A stretch of DNA of 64,000 nucleotides from Bacteroides sp. (lineage in GTDB: Bacteria; Bacteroidota; Bacteroidia; Bacteroidales; Muribaculaceae). Below, piece after piece: positions 36,956 through 46,106 of the stretch. The notes beneath the pieces were generated by a model that did no database searches, had not been told where the DNA came from, and worked only from the letters and a program-made list of their open reading frames with translations. Numbering within the stretch: the stretch's first letter is position 1; each line of letters begins with the position of its first letter. The translations under genes were made by a program, and so were the position numbers. Location: positions 1 to 64,000 of the forward strand of contig JAMPHF010000004.1 in the NCBI GenBank assembly GCA_023663525.1, written 5' to 3'.

Positions 36956-37420
36956 ATGGAACAGACTCTAATCATATTCAAGCCATCCGCAATTGAGCGC
37001 GCTCTTGTCGGCAAAGTTCTCTCCCGCTTCGAGCAGAAGGGCCTCATCATTACCGGCATGAAGATGATGAAACTCTCCGAGGAGCTTCTGCGCCAACACT
37101 ACGCCCACCTCGTGGACCGTCCTTTCTTCCCTCTCATCCTGAAATCAATGATGGCCTCGCCGGTCATTGTAATGGTGCTCAAAGGTGTCAACGCCATCTC
37201 CGTTGTCCGCGCAATGACGGGTGCCACAAACGGACGTGAGGCAGCCCCGGGTACCATTCGTGGCGACTTCTCAATGTCGAATCAGGAAAACATCATCCAC
37301 GCCTCCTCATCGCCTGAAGATGCCGAGGTGGAGATCAAACGATTCTTTTCGCCTGATGAAATTTTCGACCGCACCCCGCTCATGACCCCCTTTGTCAACT
37401 CGACATTGGAGACAAATTGA
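36956..37420 (+). CDS. ndk: Nucleoside diphosphate kinase
   Basis: The enzyme transfers the gamma-phosphate of ATP to nucleoside diphosphates through a phosphohistidine. The 154-residue product shows IFKPSAIERALVGKVLSRFE near the start (Lys of the active site), RPFFPLI, GTIRGDF with the nucleotide-binding Arg, and the catalytic histidine in NIIHASSSPEDAEVEI. Most family members have 135-150 residues, so the length is normal. The LytM-peptidase gene follows after 72 bases on the same strand. Confidence 0.95.
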   Translation: MEQTLIIFKPSAIERALVGKVLSRFEQKGLIITGMKMMKLSEELLRQHYAHLVDRPFFPLILKSMMASPVIVMVLKGVNAISVVRAMTGATNGREAAPGTIRGDFSMSNQENIIHASSSPEDAEVEIKRFFSPDEIFDRTPLMTPFVNSTLETN

Positions 37421-37492
37421 GCACCATGACATCACACCTCTAACCTTAAACCAATCATCGCTCCTCCTGCCGGAAAAATATCATAGCAGAAA

Positions 37493-38314
37493 ATGAAATT
37501 CTTTAAATTAAATATACTCCTCGCCGCCCTCCTCACATCAGCAGCAACTTTAACAGCCCAAGCTCAACTGAAGCTCCCGGCTTCCCACACGAGGCAGCAC
37601 AACGCTCTCATCGCCAACCAGAAGCCGTCGGTCAATCCGTTTAAGATTGAAAACAACGACCTCCTCCTCAACCAGATCAAAGAGCGCGAGGCCACTTTCA
37701 ACAATGAAATCTTTGCCACATTCTGGGAGAGCGAACGCGTGAACCCCTACGGCACGGCTGTCACAATTCCTGAACATCAGAACATCGATGTCTCCGAGTA
37801 CAACACCCCGACCCCGGGTCACATAACCTCCAACTATGGTTATCGTTCCCGCTTCGGGCGTATGCACTACGGCATTGACCTCAAACTCCAGGTCGGCGAC
37901 ACGGTCCGTGCGGCATTCTCCGGCAAAGTCCGCCTGACCAAATACGAGCGACGCGGCTACGGTTTCTACGTGGTCATCCGCCACGAGAATGGTCTTGAGA
38001 CCGTCTACGGTCACCTCAGCCGCTTCCTTGTCAAACCCGACCAATACGTCAAGGCAGGCGATCCTATCGCTCTCGGCGGCAACACAGGCCGCAGCACAGG
38101 CGCACACCTCCATTTCGAGACACGTTTCCTCGGTATTCCCATCAATCCTGCTGCAATCATCGACTTCGAGAACGGTGTCCCCCACAAAGACATCTTCGCA
38201 TTCGACAAACGCACCTACGGTAAATCACAGTCATACACAAAGAGTAAGATTAAAAAACGCAAATACACCGCCTCCAAACGCAAAGCACGCCGCACCACCG
38301 CCAAGAGAAAATAA
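37493..38314 (+). CDS. M23 (LytM) zinc endopeptidase with a basic C-terminal tail, predicted active
   Basis: Secreted 273-residue protein: signal peptide (LNILLAALLTSAATLTAQA), a linker region to about residue 105, and a LytM domain (about 108-225). Zinc ligands are intact: His125 and Asp129 in HYGID, His207 in HLHFE, with His174 in VYGHLS. The last 35 residues are very basic (KSKIKKRKYTASKRKARR), which could hold the enzyme on anionic envelope polymers or lipopolysaccharide; this is inference. It resembles the peptidase at 3917-4735 in the catalytic domain but not in the flanks. It follows ndk and ends before a perfect terminator hairpin. Confidence 0.87.
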   Translation: MKFFKLNILLAALLTSAATLTAQAQLKLPASHTRQHNALIANQKPSVNPFKIENNDLLLNQIKEREATFNNEIFATFWESERVNPYGTAVTIPEHQNIDVSEYNTPTPGHITSNYGYRSRFGRMHYGIDLKLQVGDTVRAAFSGKVRLTKYERRGYGFYVVIRHENGLETVYGHLSRFLVKPDQYVKAGDPIALGGNTGRSTGAHLHFETRFLGIPINPAAIIDFENGVPHKDIFAFDKRTYGKSQSYTKSKIKKRKYTASKRKARRTTAKRK

Positions 38315-38356
38315 CGCGTAAGTCAAAAAATCATCACATACACGAAAGAAAAAACA

Positions 38357-38404
38357 GCAGAAGTGCATGAACCGAGGTCTCATCCCTCACTCATGCACTT
38401 CTGC
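38357..38404. terminator. Bidirectional terminator between LytM peptidase and dapA
   Basis: GCAGAAGTGCATGA (38357-38370) and TCATGCACTTCTGC (38391-38404) form a perfect 14-bp stem between convergent genes, with A-rich and T-rich flanks. Confidence 0.85.
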
Positions 38405-38455
38405 CGTTATTATATATGTATTGCCATACGGCCTCTTTGCAGCGCAGAATTTCCC

Positions 38456-39343
38456 CTATAATTTCTCCTTCTCCAGCCCTCTGCGGGTCTCGTCAGTGAC
38501 AGGGACAAGGGGAAGACGGAGCACCTCCTTGTAGCGCGGAAAGAGGATGTGGAGCATACACTTTATGCCCGCCGGATTCCCGTCCTTGAACAGAAGCGAA
38601 TAGAGCGCGGAAAACTGCTGATGGAGCTTCGCTGCCCCCTCCGGGGTCTCATCCTCCATGCTGTGATGGATCATAGCGACAAACTGCTCGGGATAGGCAT
38701 TGCCGAGCACTGAGATGACTCCATCGCCACCGAGACGGATCATGCTGTGGGCAAGCGAATCGTCGCCGGAAATTACGAGGAAACCCTCCGGACGGCGTGT
38801 GATCACCTCATGAGCCTGCTGCATGTTGCCGCTCGCCTCCTTTATTCCGATGATTTTTCCGGGGAACTCCTTGGCGAGACGGATAATCGTGTCAGTATTC
38901 ATGTTGACCCCCGTGCGACCAGGGATATTATAGAGGATGATGGGGATCGGCGAGACTTTTGCTATCTCGGCAAAGTGGCGGTACATCCCCTCCTGCGTCG
39001 GTTTGTTGTAGTAAGGCACCACCGACAGGATTGCGTCAAATTCATTGAGACGCTCGGTTTCCGCAAGCTCCTTGACGACAGCGCGCGTCGAATTTCCCCC
39101 GATACCGATCACCACCGGGCAGCGGTGAGCCACATAGTCGAGGATATGAAGCGCGAGCTTGTGTTTCTCATCCGGGGTCAACGTAGGTGTCTCGGCAGTC
39201 GTACCCAAAGCCACGATATAGTCAGCCTTGCCATCTATGAGATAGTCAAGGTGCATATCGAGCGTGTGGTAGTCGATTTCTCCGTTCTCTTGGAAAGGGG
39301 TTGTCAGAGCCACACCCATTCCCCGCAAATGCTCAGTGGACAT
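38456..39343 (-). CDS. dapA: 4-Hydroxy-tetrahydrodipicolinate synthase
   Basis: First committed enzyme of the lysine/diaminopimelate pathway, condensing pyruvate with aspartate semialdehyde in the cytosol. The 295-residue TIM-barrel protein has the Schiff-base Lys168 in IIGIKEASGN and the catalytic Tyr138 in ILYNIPGRTG. The substrate motif GTTAETPTLT is at about 47-56. The length is that of the family. It has its own consensus promoter at 39427-39458 and a leader of about 75 bases with no recognisable lysine riboswitch. Confidence 0.96.
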   Translation of the reverse strand: MSTEHLRGMGVALTTPFQENGEIDYHTLDMHLDYLIDGKADYIVALGTTAETPTLTPDEKHKLALHILDYVAHRCPVVIGIGGNSTRAVVKELAETERLNEFDAILSVVPYYNKPTQEGMYRHFAEIAKVSPIPIILYNIPGRTGVNMNTDTIIRLAKEFPGKIIGIKEASGNMQQAHEVITRRPEGFLVISGDDSLAHSMIRLGGDGVISVLGNAYPEQFVAMIHHSMEDETPEGAAKLHQQFSALYSLLFKDGNPAGIKCMLHILFPRYKEVLRLPLVPVTDETRRGLEKEKL

Positions 39344-39426
39344 AAAAATATGTTGCTTTTATGAATAAATGTCGGTATTTCCTTTAAATTTTTGACAAAT
39401 CCGAATAGGATGTGCCTATTTTGTTG

Positions 39427-39458
39427 CAAAATTACAAATTATCTGCCAACCCTCCAAA
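39427..39458 (-). promoter_or_regulatory. dapA promoter
   Basis: On the minus strand TTTG (39455-39458), 20 bases, then TAATTTTG (39427-39434): an exact phylum-consensus promoter. Confidence 0.8.
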
Positions 39459-39612
39459 CGTGACTCTCCTGACATCAACAGATGCGTGCTGTCCTCTGCC
39501 GATTCCACGGAGTTCTACATTGATAACAAGAGACGCGACTTGAAGGTTTAGGCCGCTCTCACCCATAATCATTCGACCGGAAAATTCAGCACGTCTTGCG
39601 CTTCATATTGCT

Positions 39613-39700
39613 CGTACGGACATGCCTTTGGCATGTTAGGCAATTCAAGGAATGAAAAATATGAAAAAACGGCCTAACATGCCAAAGGCATGTCCCTACG
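39613..39700. repeat. Dispersed palindromic repeat, inverted pair A
   Basis: Arms 39613-39641 and 39672-39700 match at 28 of 29 positions. Each arm contains the self-complementary core ACATGCC-TTT-GGCATGT. The same unit occurs as another inverted pair at 56247-56328, so this is a dispersed family, REP-like in form. Confidence 0.85.
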
Positions 39701-39768
39701 AATAAGGAAATTACGGCACGAATAAGAAAATTATGACACGAATAAAGAAATCACGGTACGAATAAGGA
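39698..39768. repeat. 20-bp tandem repeat
   Basis: Three full units of 20 bases (39698-39717, 39718-39737, 39738-39757) and a partial fourth, each starting ACGAATAA. They continue directly from the right arm of the palindromic repeat. With the promoter at 39427 and the terminator at 39807 this explains most of the 558-base gap. Confidence 0.8.
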
Positions 39769-39806
39769 GGCCTACTTAAATTCGACTCGCTTATATATAT
39801 AAAACT

Positions 39807-39836
39807 CATCAGCCTCTGCTCGCGCAGGGGCTGATG
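39807..39836 (-). terminator. Terminator after susD
   Basis: CATCAGCCtCTGC pairs with GCAGgGGCTGATG across a 4-base loop (12 pairs and one G-T wobble). On the minus strand it is followed by a T-rich run. Confidence 0.75.
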
Positions 39837-39901
39837 ATACTCATTATTACGTCATGTAAATATATAAGCCGGATGGTTAATTCCGGGTTACGAGCGCAAA
39901 T

Positions 39902-42007
39902 TTAGTTGGCAGCAGGTGTGTCGATGTTTTCGAGACCTGATGTCGGAGTCTGACCATAACCGTTGTCACCATACTCGTCAGAGTTGAGGATCTGCTGGAG
40001 GAATTGAGACGATACGGGACGATTGTACATATACGGTCTGAAAGATTTTGCAGCGCGAGGATTATATTTTTGGAGGCGTGACTCGAATGCGTTATGACGC
40101 TTGAGAAGCAACCAACGGTTGAACTCACCACACATCTCACGTGCATACTCGTCAAATATATCATCCTCAGTCGCTGTGGCAAGCTCCCATGTGCCACGGG
40201 CAACACCCGGACGTGCGGCACGCTCACGCAACACGTTCAGATAGCCTGCTGCCTTCGGACCATTATCGAGCTTTTGCTCTGCCTCAGCCGCAATCAAATA
40301 GATTTCAGCCATACGCATGATGAACATGTCACCAGTCTTGATCTGGGCTTCTGAGCCCCAGAAAGCACCGTTATACGACCAGTTGAACTTGCTGAGTGAC
40401 GGGCATGCAGATGCACTTGTCAGACCATTGCCAACAGCAGGAGGATTAGCATTCTCCGAACCATTAACCGTGTTTCCATAGTTTATTCCGTTGGATCCAT
40501 AGAGGTCGTCAAGACAAACGACAGCATAGCGACATTTTGCCTTATCGGCATCTGAAAGCTTCTTATGAACAAACACAGTATTAAGACGATTGTCATCAAG
40601 AGCGACCGGATAAGGAACTGCATACGCCTTGGTCGAGCCGCAAGTGGTCGGATCGTTGACCTCAGCACCTGATGAAGCTACGGCAAGAAGTTTGGACTTA
40701 TCGCCTGAAGTTTCACCCTTAGGCCAGATCTTAGCAGGGTACTGGTTGCCGCCAAACGTCGAAGATATTCCATCACAATCTGCAAACGGGTAGATTGTCT
40801 CGCCTGAATGGGACATATCAATTCCGTAGTCTGCACACAATTGGTCAGTAAGCTTTTTCTGACCCTTAGTGTAGGCCACCCATCCGCATTGAACCATTGA
40901 ATAGTCACCGTAGGCATATACGAATGAATACTCCCATCGACGGTCCCATTCAGGATTGAAACAGTACATGAGGTATCTTGAGGGAACGAACGTCTGGGCG
41001 TTGATACGTCCGTAGAAATAGTGTGTTCCCTTCTTCGTAGGATTCTGATTGAACAGGGTCTGATATACACCACCGCATGAGTATGCAAACAGCTTGTTGC
41101 GTTTCGTTGTGAGATTCCACGCATCACTGTAAGCGTCTGCACCGGCAGCAATAAAGAGAGCCTCTTTATTGGTACGGTTATTGGCATCTGCCCACATGTC
41201 AGCGATATCAGTGTAAAGATGTGCGCCGTAAGTTGCTGCATTGGTGATGAGATTTTCTGCAGTCTTGGCCGCAAGCTCCCAATAGGTAGCACCGTCACCA
41301 TACTTGCTGTCACCGAGACCTGCGCGCTGTGCATAAACGCGCGCAAGGAGTCCCAGTGCAGTCTTCTTGGTCACACGTGCACGGTTATTCTCATAGGGAG
41401 TGACGCCAAGATCCGGCTCAGCCTCTTTAAGATCCTTGATAATCTGAGTATAGAAATCCTTCTCGCTTGAGCGGACAGGTCTGAGATCTATTTTACCTGT
41501 GGCACCCGTAGCAGACTCCATATTGAGTGTCACGGGTCCGAAGTTTGACACGATAAGGAAATTATAGAATGCACGAAGCACCTTAGTCTCAGCGACAAGC
41601 ACCTTGATGTCATCCTGCACACTCTCACCGTCAGAGATATTGCCGGCCTCATTGATTACAGTGTTGCAGTTTGCAATCATCGAATAGCACTGCAACCATA
41701 GTTTGCTTGTTGAGTTGTTGCTGGTGGAGTAGTTCTCATAGTTGATGTCTGCACGATAGCCGTCTCCGTTGCCGCTTGCAAACCAGCAATCAGTTCCACC
41801 CTCCGATGAGATGTACCAATCGGAAGCAGTGTAAAGCTCATCATTGAGCGTTGAATAAGATACGGCCTGGAGTCCTTTCCAGTTGAGGAAAAGGTCAAGC
41901 TGAGCGCTACCTCCGGAGGGGTTGTCCTCTGTCAGCTCACAGGAAGTGGTGAGGATTCCTGCCAAAGCGAGAGTAGCAACTGCAATTTTATTAATATATT
42001 TTTTCAT
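39902..42007 (-). CDS. SusD/RagB-family nutrient-binding lipoprotein
   Basis: The 701-residue surface lipoprotein has signal ATLALAGILTTSC (Cys23) followed by acidic ELTEDNP. SusD features are seen. The N-terminal TPR-like region contains YSMIANCNTVINEAG and AFYNFLIVSNFGPVTL, and the C-terminal part has RMAEIYLIAAEAEQKLDNGPKAAGYLNVLRERA (only part is quoted by motif name in the family: RMAEIYLIAAEA). It is longer than the common 520-600 residues. It follows the SusC gene by 22 bases, and the pair would capture and import a glycan or peptide. No glycoside hydrolase, protease or regulator is adjacent. Confidence 0.9.
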   Translation of the reverse strand: MKKYINKIAVATLALAGILTTSCELTEDNPSGGSAQLDLFLNWKGLQAVSYSTLNDELYTASDWYISSEGGTDCWFASGNGDGYRADINYENYSTSNNSTSKLWLQCYSMIANCNTVINEAGNISDGESVQDDIKVLVAETKVLRAFYNFLIVSNFGPVTLNMESATGATGKIDLRPVRSSEKDFYTQIIKDLKEAEPDLGVTPYENNRARVTKKTALGLLARVYAQRAGLGDSKYGDGATYWELAAKTAENLITNAATYGAHLYTDIADMWADANNRTNKEALFIAAGADAYSDAWNLTTKRNKLFAYSCGGVYQTLFNQNPTKKGTHYFYGRINAQTFVPSRYLMYCFNPEWDRRWEYSFVYAYGDYSMVQCGWVAYTKGQKKLTDQLCADYGIDMSHSGETIYPFADCDGISSTFGGNQYPAKIWPKGETSGDKSKLLAVASSGAEVNDPTTCGSTKAYAVPYPVALDDNRLNTVFVHKKLSDADKAKCRYAVVCLDDLYGSNGINYGNTVNGSENANPPAVGNGLTSASACPSLSKFNWSYNGAFWGSEAQIKTGDMFIMRMAEIYLIAAEAEQKLDNGPKAAGYLNVLRERAARPGVARGTWELATATEDDIFDEYAREMCGEFNRWLLLKRHNAFESRLQKYNPRAAKSFRPYMYNRPVSSQFLQQILNSDEYGDNGYGQTPTSGLENIDTPAAN

Positions 42008-42029
42008 GTTATTATTTCGGAAAAAATGG

Positions 42030-45000
42030 TTAGAATGTAACGTTCAGACCGAAGACGAGCTGACGTGTGAGAGGATGATTGATATTGCCCATCTGCTCGG
42101 GATCGTAGCCTTTGAGAAGATCACTCTTGGCAACGATGAGAGGATTAGTGAGCGTACCGTAAAGACGGAGGTTGTCTATACGGAGCATGCTGCATACATT
42201 TTTAGGAAGTGTATAGCCGAGTGTGATGTTCTTTATCTTGAAGAATGAACCGTCAACCCAATAGATTGACTCATTGCCCGGAGCCTTTTGCCAGTTACGC
42301 TCTGAATCAAGCGCGGGGAAATCATTCGAAGGATTGTCAGGAGTCCAATAATTGAAATGTGCAGGGAATGAGCCACCATGACCGGTGTACCAACCGATAG
42401 GCTCGTAGCGGAATGTCTGACCGTAACGGAACATCATATATACCGAGAGGTCAAACCATTTCCAACGGAAAGTGTTCTGGAATCCGAGCTGCCAATCAGG
42501 AGATTCATGACCGATAATCACACCGTCATCATCATTGATCTTGTATTGGTTTTTAGCATCAAATGTCTTGGTCGTTCCATCTGAATATGTCTTCTCCCAT
42601 ACACCTTCGCTCACGCGTTTCATGCCGGGGATATGAACCTTTATATCACCGGGACGAGCCTGGAATACGGCTGCATCGGCTTCCTCACCGAGCTGCCAGA
42701 TACCGGCGAAATCAAGTTGACGATAAGACTTGACAGGATCTCCAATATGCAGGGTATAGTCTGTGCCCTGATTCTTGATATATTCCGCTGCATCACGGCC
42801 CAAAGACGTTACTTCCTCTTTATTAGTTGAGAATGTAAGAGTTGATGTCCACCCGAAATCCTTTGTATCAATATTGTGGGTAGTCAATGTAAGCTCAAAA
42901 CCCTTATTGCGTGTCTCTGCAATGTTACGGTTGATTGTATAAAGAGTGCTCGCATTGAAGCTACCATTGTTTACAGGAATAGCCTGTGCCCAGATAACGC
43001 CATCGGTATTCGTGATATAATATTCAGCCGAGAGATCAATTCTGTTATTGAAAAGACCGAGGTCAAGACCAATGTTCCAGCTCTTGGAACGCTCCCAAGT
43101 CAGATCCTTGTTAGAAATAGGATTAGGATATACAGACTTGTCGACAAGCATGCCACCGAGTCCCATCTGCTCAGAGGTCAAAGTAGAGAATGATGCATAC
43201 GGCTTCAGACCTGCTGCACCGGTTTCACCATAACCTACACGGAGTTTAAGATTGTTGAGCCACTCGCGTGTAGACTCCATGAAGCTCTCATCAGAAATAC
43301 GCCATCCCAAAGAGAAAGCGGGGAATGTTGCCCAATGCTTGTCACTTGCAAGCACAGAGTCACCATCGCGACGCACGGATGCAGAGAATAGATATTTGCC
43401 CATGAGCGTATAGTTCAGACGAGCGACATAACCCATACGCTTGTGCATTGTGTACAATGAACCGATAGTCGGTGCGATATCCTTGGCATCCTCAAGATGT
43501 GTCCAATACTGTTTGTTGGTCGGGATACTGGTTGATGAAACATTAGTCTTATCATACTGAGTTGATTCCCATGTTGTTACGCCGGTAAGCGTAAATTCAT
43601 GAATATCAGCGAGCGTGAAATTGTACGTAAGTATATTTTCCCACTTGTATCCCCAATCGAAGCTATGTTCCTTGCTTGCATTGACAACCTTCTGGAAATC
43701 CCATTCAGGAGCAGTGACAGCGGCACTACCGGCCTTGTTATAGTAGTTCCATGAACCGTAGCCAAGATACTTATTGGTGTTGGAGTAATAGAAGTTTCCA
43801 CTCATACGAGTCTCGAACGTGAATCCCTTGAACGGATTTATTCTCAGATACGGCTGAACATAGACACGGAGGTTGTGTCTCTGATTCCTAAAGTTCTCCT
43901 TATTGTCAAGAAGAAGGTTGACCTGATCAGTATTCTTTGTCAATGGGAAAGGACGAAGCGATCCATCCTCATTATAGAGTACACCGAACGGATCTGAACG
44001 GAGTCCGTCATTCAAATGGCTGTCAGCGAGATTCCTGTCTGTATATGAACCCTGTACGTGGACACCGCCCTGCAACCAGTTAGTCAACTTGGTGTTAAGA
44101 CGTACGGATGTCGAGTATACCTTATAACTTGAATTTTTATACTGACCGTTGACATCATTATAGTTGAGCGAGAAATAGGCCTGGGTCTTTTCTGAACCAC
44201 CTGACATTGACAATGAGTAGTTCTGAGTGATTCCGGTGCCGAGAAGCTCATCAACCCAATCAATAGTCTGACCGGCGGCAAGAGCCTCCTTGTAGGCCTC
44301 AAGGTTAGAATCATCCGGAGCGACCTTACCTCCATACTCATATGCGAGTTCACGGGTGCGGATATTTTCGGCGGGAGAGGTCATCTTCGGGGTCTTTGAC
44401 CATCCGTTGATACCTAAATAAGCATCGAAATTAACACGCATCTTTCCTTCCTTACCCTTCTTGGTGGTGATGATGATGACACCGTTTGAACCCTCTGAAC
44501 CATAGACGGCGGTCGATGATGCGTCCTTGAGGACTTCGATGCTCTCGATGTCGTTGGGGTTGATGGTAGCGTAGTCGCCGGGCATACCGTCGATGAGGAA
44601 CAGAGGAGTACCGTCGGCAGTGATTGAACGGTTACCACGGAGCTGGATATTGAGAGCATTACCCGGCTGACCTGAGGTCTGGGAGATGTCGAGACCTGCC
44701 ACACGACCCTGAAGTGCATCCATCGGATTTGACGACGGGGTGAGGGTGATGACATCGGACTTCACTGATGAAATCGCACCGGTGAGGTCGCGCTTCTTGA
44801 CAGTACCGTAGCCGACAACCACAACGTCGTCAAGCACGTTGTTATCGGGCTGCATTGTCACTTGGATACTGTTCTGATTACCCACCTTGATGCTCTGTGA
44901 CTTATAGCCGATGTAGGAGAAGTGGAGGGTGGCACCGGGACGGACATTGAGGGTGAAATTGCCATCGAAGTCGGTGGCTACACCTGTCTTTGTCCCTTCC

Positions 45001-45233
45001 TCGACAACAGACACGCCGATCATCGGATCGCCGTTCTCATCAAGGACTGTACCTGTAACTCTGTGAGTTGCCGCAACTTGCTGCGCTTCAGAAGGTTGTC
45101 CTCCCCTGCTATCAGCGGCCTGGGCTGTCATGGCAGTTCCACCCATAAGGCAGAGGGTGAGAGCTGCACATGCCAATTTTCTGTCATTCAGGAGATTGAG
45201 TCCCAATGACGGAGCCTTGGAGTTTTTTTTCAT
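42030..45233 (-). CDS. SusC/RagA-family TonB-dependent transporter
   Basis: The 1067-residue outer-membrane transporter has a signal segment (LACAALTLCLMGGTAMTAQA), a carboxypeptidase-like domain (about 58-130, TGTVLDENGDPMIGVSV), the DDVVVVGYGTVKKRDLTG TonB-box and plug entry, a plug domain with LFLIDGMPGDYATINPNDIE, and a 22-strand barrel ending in LVFGLNVTF. Length and order are normal for SusC. SusD lies 22 bases downstream. The promoter-like site at 45328-45360 and the dyads at 45388-45424 precede it. No sigma/anti-sigma or hybrid sensor gene is adjacent, so its regulator must be elsewhere. Confidence 0.94.
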   Translation of the reverse strand: MKKNSKAPSLGLNLLNDRKLACAALTLCLMGGTAMTAQAADSRGGQPSEAQQVAATHRVTGTVLDENGDPMIGVSVVEEGTKTGVATDFDGNFTLNVRPGATLHFSYIGYKSQSIKVGNQNSIQVTMQPDNNVLDDVVVVGYGTVKKRDLTGAISSVKSDVITLTPSSNPMDALQGRVAGLDISQTSGQPGNALNIQLRGNRSITADGTPLFLIDGMPGDYATINPNDIESIEVLKDASSTAVYGSEGSNGVIIITTKKGKEGKMRVNFDAYLGINGWSKTPKMTSPAENIRTRELAYEYGGKVAPDDSNLEAYKEALAAGQTIDWVDELLGTGITQNYSLSMSGGSEKTQAYFSLNYNDVNGQYKNSSYKVYSTSVRLNTKLTNWLQGGVHVQGSYTDRNLADSHLNDGLRSDPFGVLYNEDGSLRPFPLTKNTDQVNLLLDNKENFRNQRHNLRVYVQPYLRINPFKGFTFETRMSGNFYYSNTNKYLGYGSWNYYNKAGSAAVTAPEWDFQKVVNASKEHSFDWGYKWENILTYNFTLADIHEFTLTGVTTWESTQYDKTNVSSTSIPTNKQYWTHLEDAKDIAPTIGSLYTMHKRMGYVARLNYTLMGKYLFSASVRRDGDSVLASDKHWATFPAFSLGWRISDESFMESTREWLNNLKLRVGYGETGAAGLKPYASFSTLTSEQMGLGGMLVDKSVYPNPISNKDLTWERSKSWNIGLDLGLFNNRIDLSAEYYITNTDGVIWAQAIPVNNGSFNASTLYTINRNIAETRNKGFELTLTTHNIDTKDFGWTSTLTFSTNKEEVTSLGRDAAEYIKNQGTDYTLHIGDPVKSYRQLDFAGIWQLGEEADAAVFQARPGDIKVHIPGMKRVSEGVWEKTYSDGTTKTFDAKNQYKINDDDGVIIGHESPDWQLGFQNTFRWKWFDLSVYMMFRYGQTFRYEPIGWYTGHGGSFPAHFNYWTPDNPSNDFPALDSERNWQKAPGNESIYWVDGSFFKIKNITLGYTLPKNVCSMLRIDNLRLYGTLTNPLIVAKSDLLKGYDPEQMGNINHPLTRQLVFGLNVTF

Positions 45234-45327
45234 GATGCTGGTTAAATAAGATTGATAGTAATTGGATTATAGACTACGATGAAGATCCTCTTTCGTGGAA
45301 ATTTAAGGTAATTTATGTAAATTGCGA

Positions 45328-45360
45328 CAAATTTAAGTATATTTTTTCTAACATATGCAA
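45328..45360 (-). promoter_or_regulatory. susC promoter-like site
   Basis: On the minus strand TTG (45358-45360), 22 bases, then TAAATTTG (45328-45335), close to the phylum consensus. The leader to the susC ATG would be about 90 bases. Confidence 0.55.
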
Positions 45361-45387
45361 GAAAAGTGTTAAAAAGTATCCGGTTTC

Positions 45388-45424
45388 GTCCGATTGTAGA
45401 CAATCGGGTAACACAAAATCGGAC
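45388..45424. promoter_or_regulatory. Overlapping dyads upstream of susC
   Basis: CCGATTGT-AG-ACAATCGG (45390-45407) is a perfect dyad. The left half also fits a second partner: GTCCGATT (45388-45395) with AATCGGAC (45417-45424). It lies about 30 bases upstream of the susC -33 element, a plausible activator site. Confidence 0.4.
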
Positions 45425-45637
45425 ACCTCGGGAGCGTAGTCGCGGTCGCTGATACAAATATTCATGAAAAAGTAAGGTTATATGCGGAAATTTTGCTACT
45501 TTCGCTTGTTAATTATAATATGTGACCCCGCAGAGAGGAGTGATTCCGGCTGCCGGGTTGAGACACAGCTTCCGCGAGGTGTGTCTCGCAACAAAAGTTT
45601 CAACTATTTCATTCACCCTCCCGTTTTCAGCTCTGAC

Positions 45638-46081
45638 ATGGAACATATAAAAGTAAAAATCATCAACGATTCCACCAATCCCCTCCCCGCCTACGAAACC
45701 CATTCGGCAGCCGGCATGGATGTCCGCGCCAAACTTGACGCGCCCGTCACACTCGGTCCGCTCGAACGCGCATTGATCCCCACCGGGCTGCGGATGCAGC
45801 TCCCGCAGGGCTACGAATGTCAGGTGCGCCCCCGCTCCGGGCTTGCGCTCAAACACGGCATATCGCTCGTCAACACCCCCGGCACGGTCGATGCCGACTA
45901 CCGTGGCGAAATCGGAATCATAGTCATCAATCTCTCAAACGAGCCCTACACCATCACCAACGGCGAACGCATCGCGCAGCTCGTCATCAAACAATACGTC
46001 CACGTGACCTGGGAGCAGGTCGAGCGTATTGACGAGACCGAGCGCGGCGACGGAGCTTTCGGTCACACAGGCGTCAATTGA
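45638..46081 (+). CDS. dut: Deoxyuridine 5'-triphosphate nucleotidohydrolase
   Basis: dUTPase hydrolyses dUTP to dUMP and keeps uracil out of DNA. The 147-residue protein contains all five trimeric dUTPase motifs: SAAGMDVRA (1), RPRSGLALKHGI (2), GTVDADYRGEIGIIVIN (3), ERIAQLVI (4) and RGDGAFGHTGV (5). ATG 45638 gives the normal length. It begins a rightward run of envelope genes (TPR, DUF4292, EnvC-like), with 25 bases to the next start. Confidence 0.94.
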   Translation: MEHIKVKIINDSTNPLPAYETHSAAGMDVRAKLDAPVTLGPLERALIPTGLRMQLPQGYECQVRPRSGLALKHGISLVNTPGTVDADYRGEIGIIVINLSNEPYTITNGERIAQLVIKQYVHVTWEQVERIDETERGDGAFGHTGVN

Positions 46082-46106
46082 GAAACACACACCCATACCT
46101 GAAAAA

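Larger units (their letters stand above)
45234..45637. other. Divergent intergenic region susC/dut
   Basis: The 404 bases hold the susC promoter-like site, two overlapping dyads (see 45388-45424) and, nearer dut, a hairpin GAGACACA (45560-45567)/TGTGTCTC (45580-45587). A frame open from 45482 could extend dut by 52 residues, but that stretch does not look like dUTPase and is treated as leader. Confidence 0.5.

Noticed and set aside
39344..39426. Lysine riboswitch in the dapA leader
   Set aside because: The leader is only about 75 bases, far too short for the L-box, and shows no matching structure.
45482..45637. N-terminal extension of dut by 52 residues
   Set aside because: The stretch does not resemble dUTPase, contains a hairpin, and the ATG at 45638 gives the normal family length.
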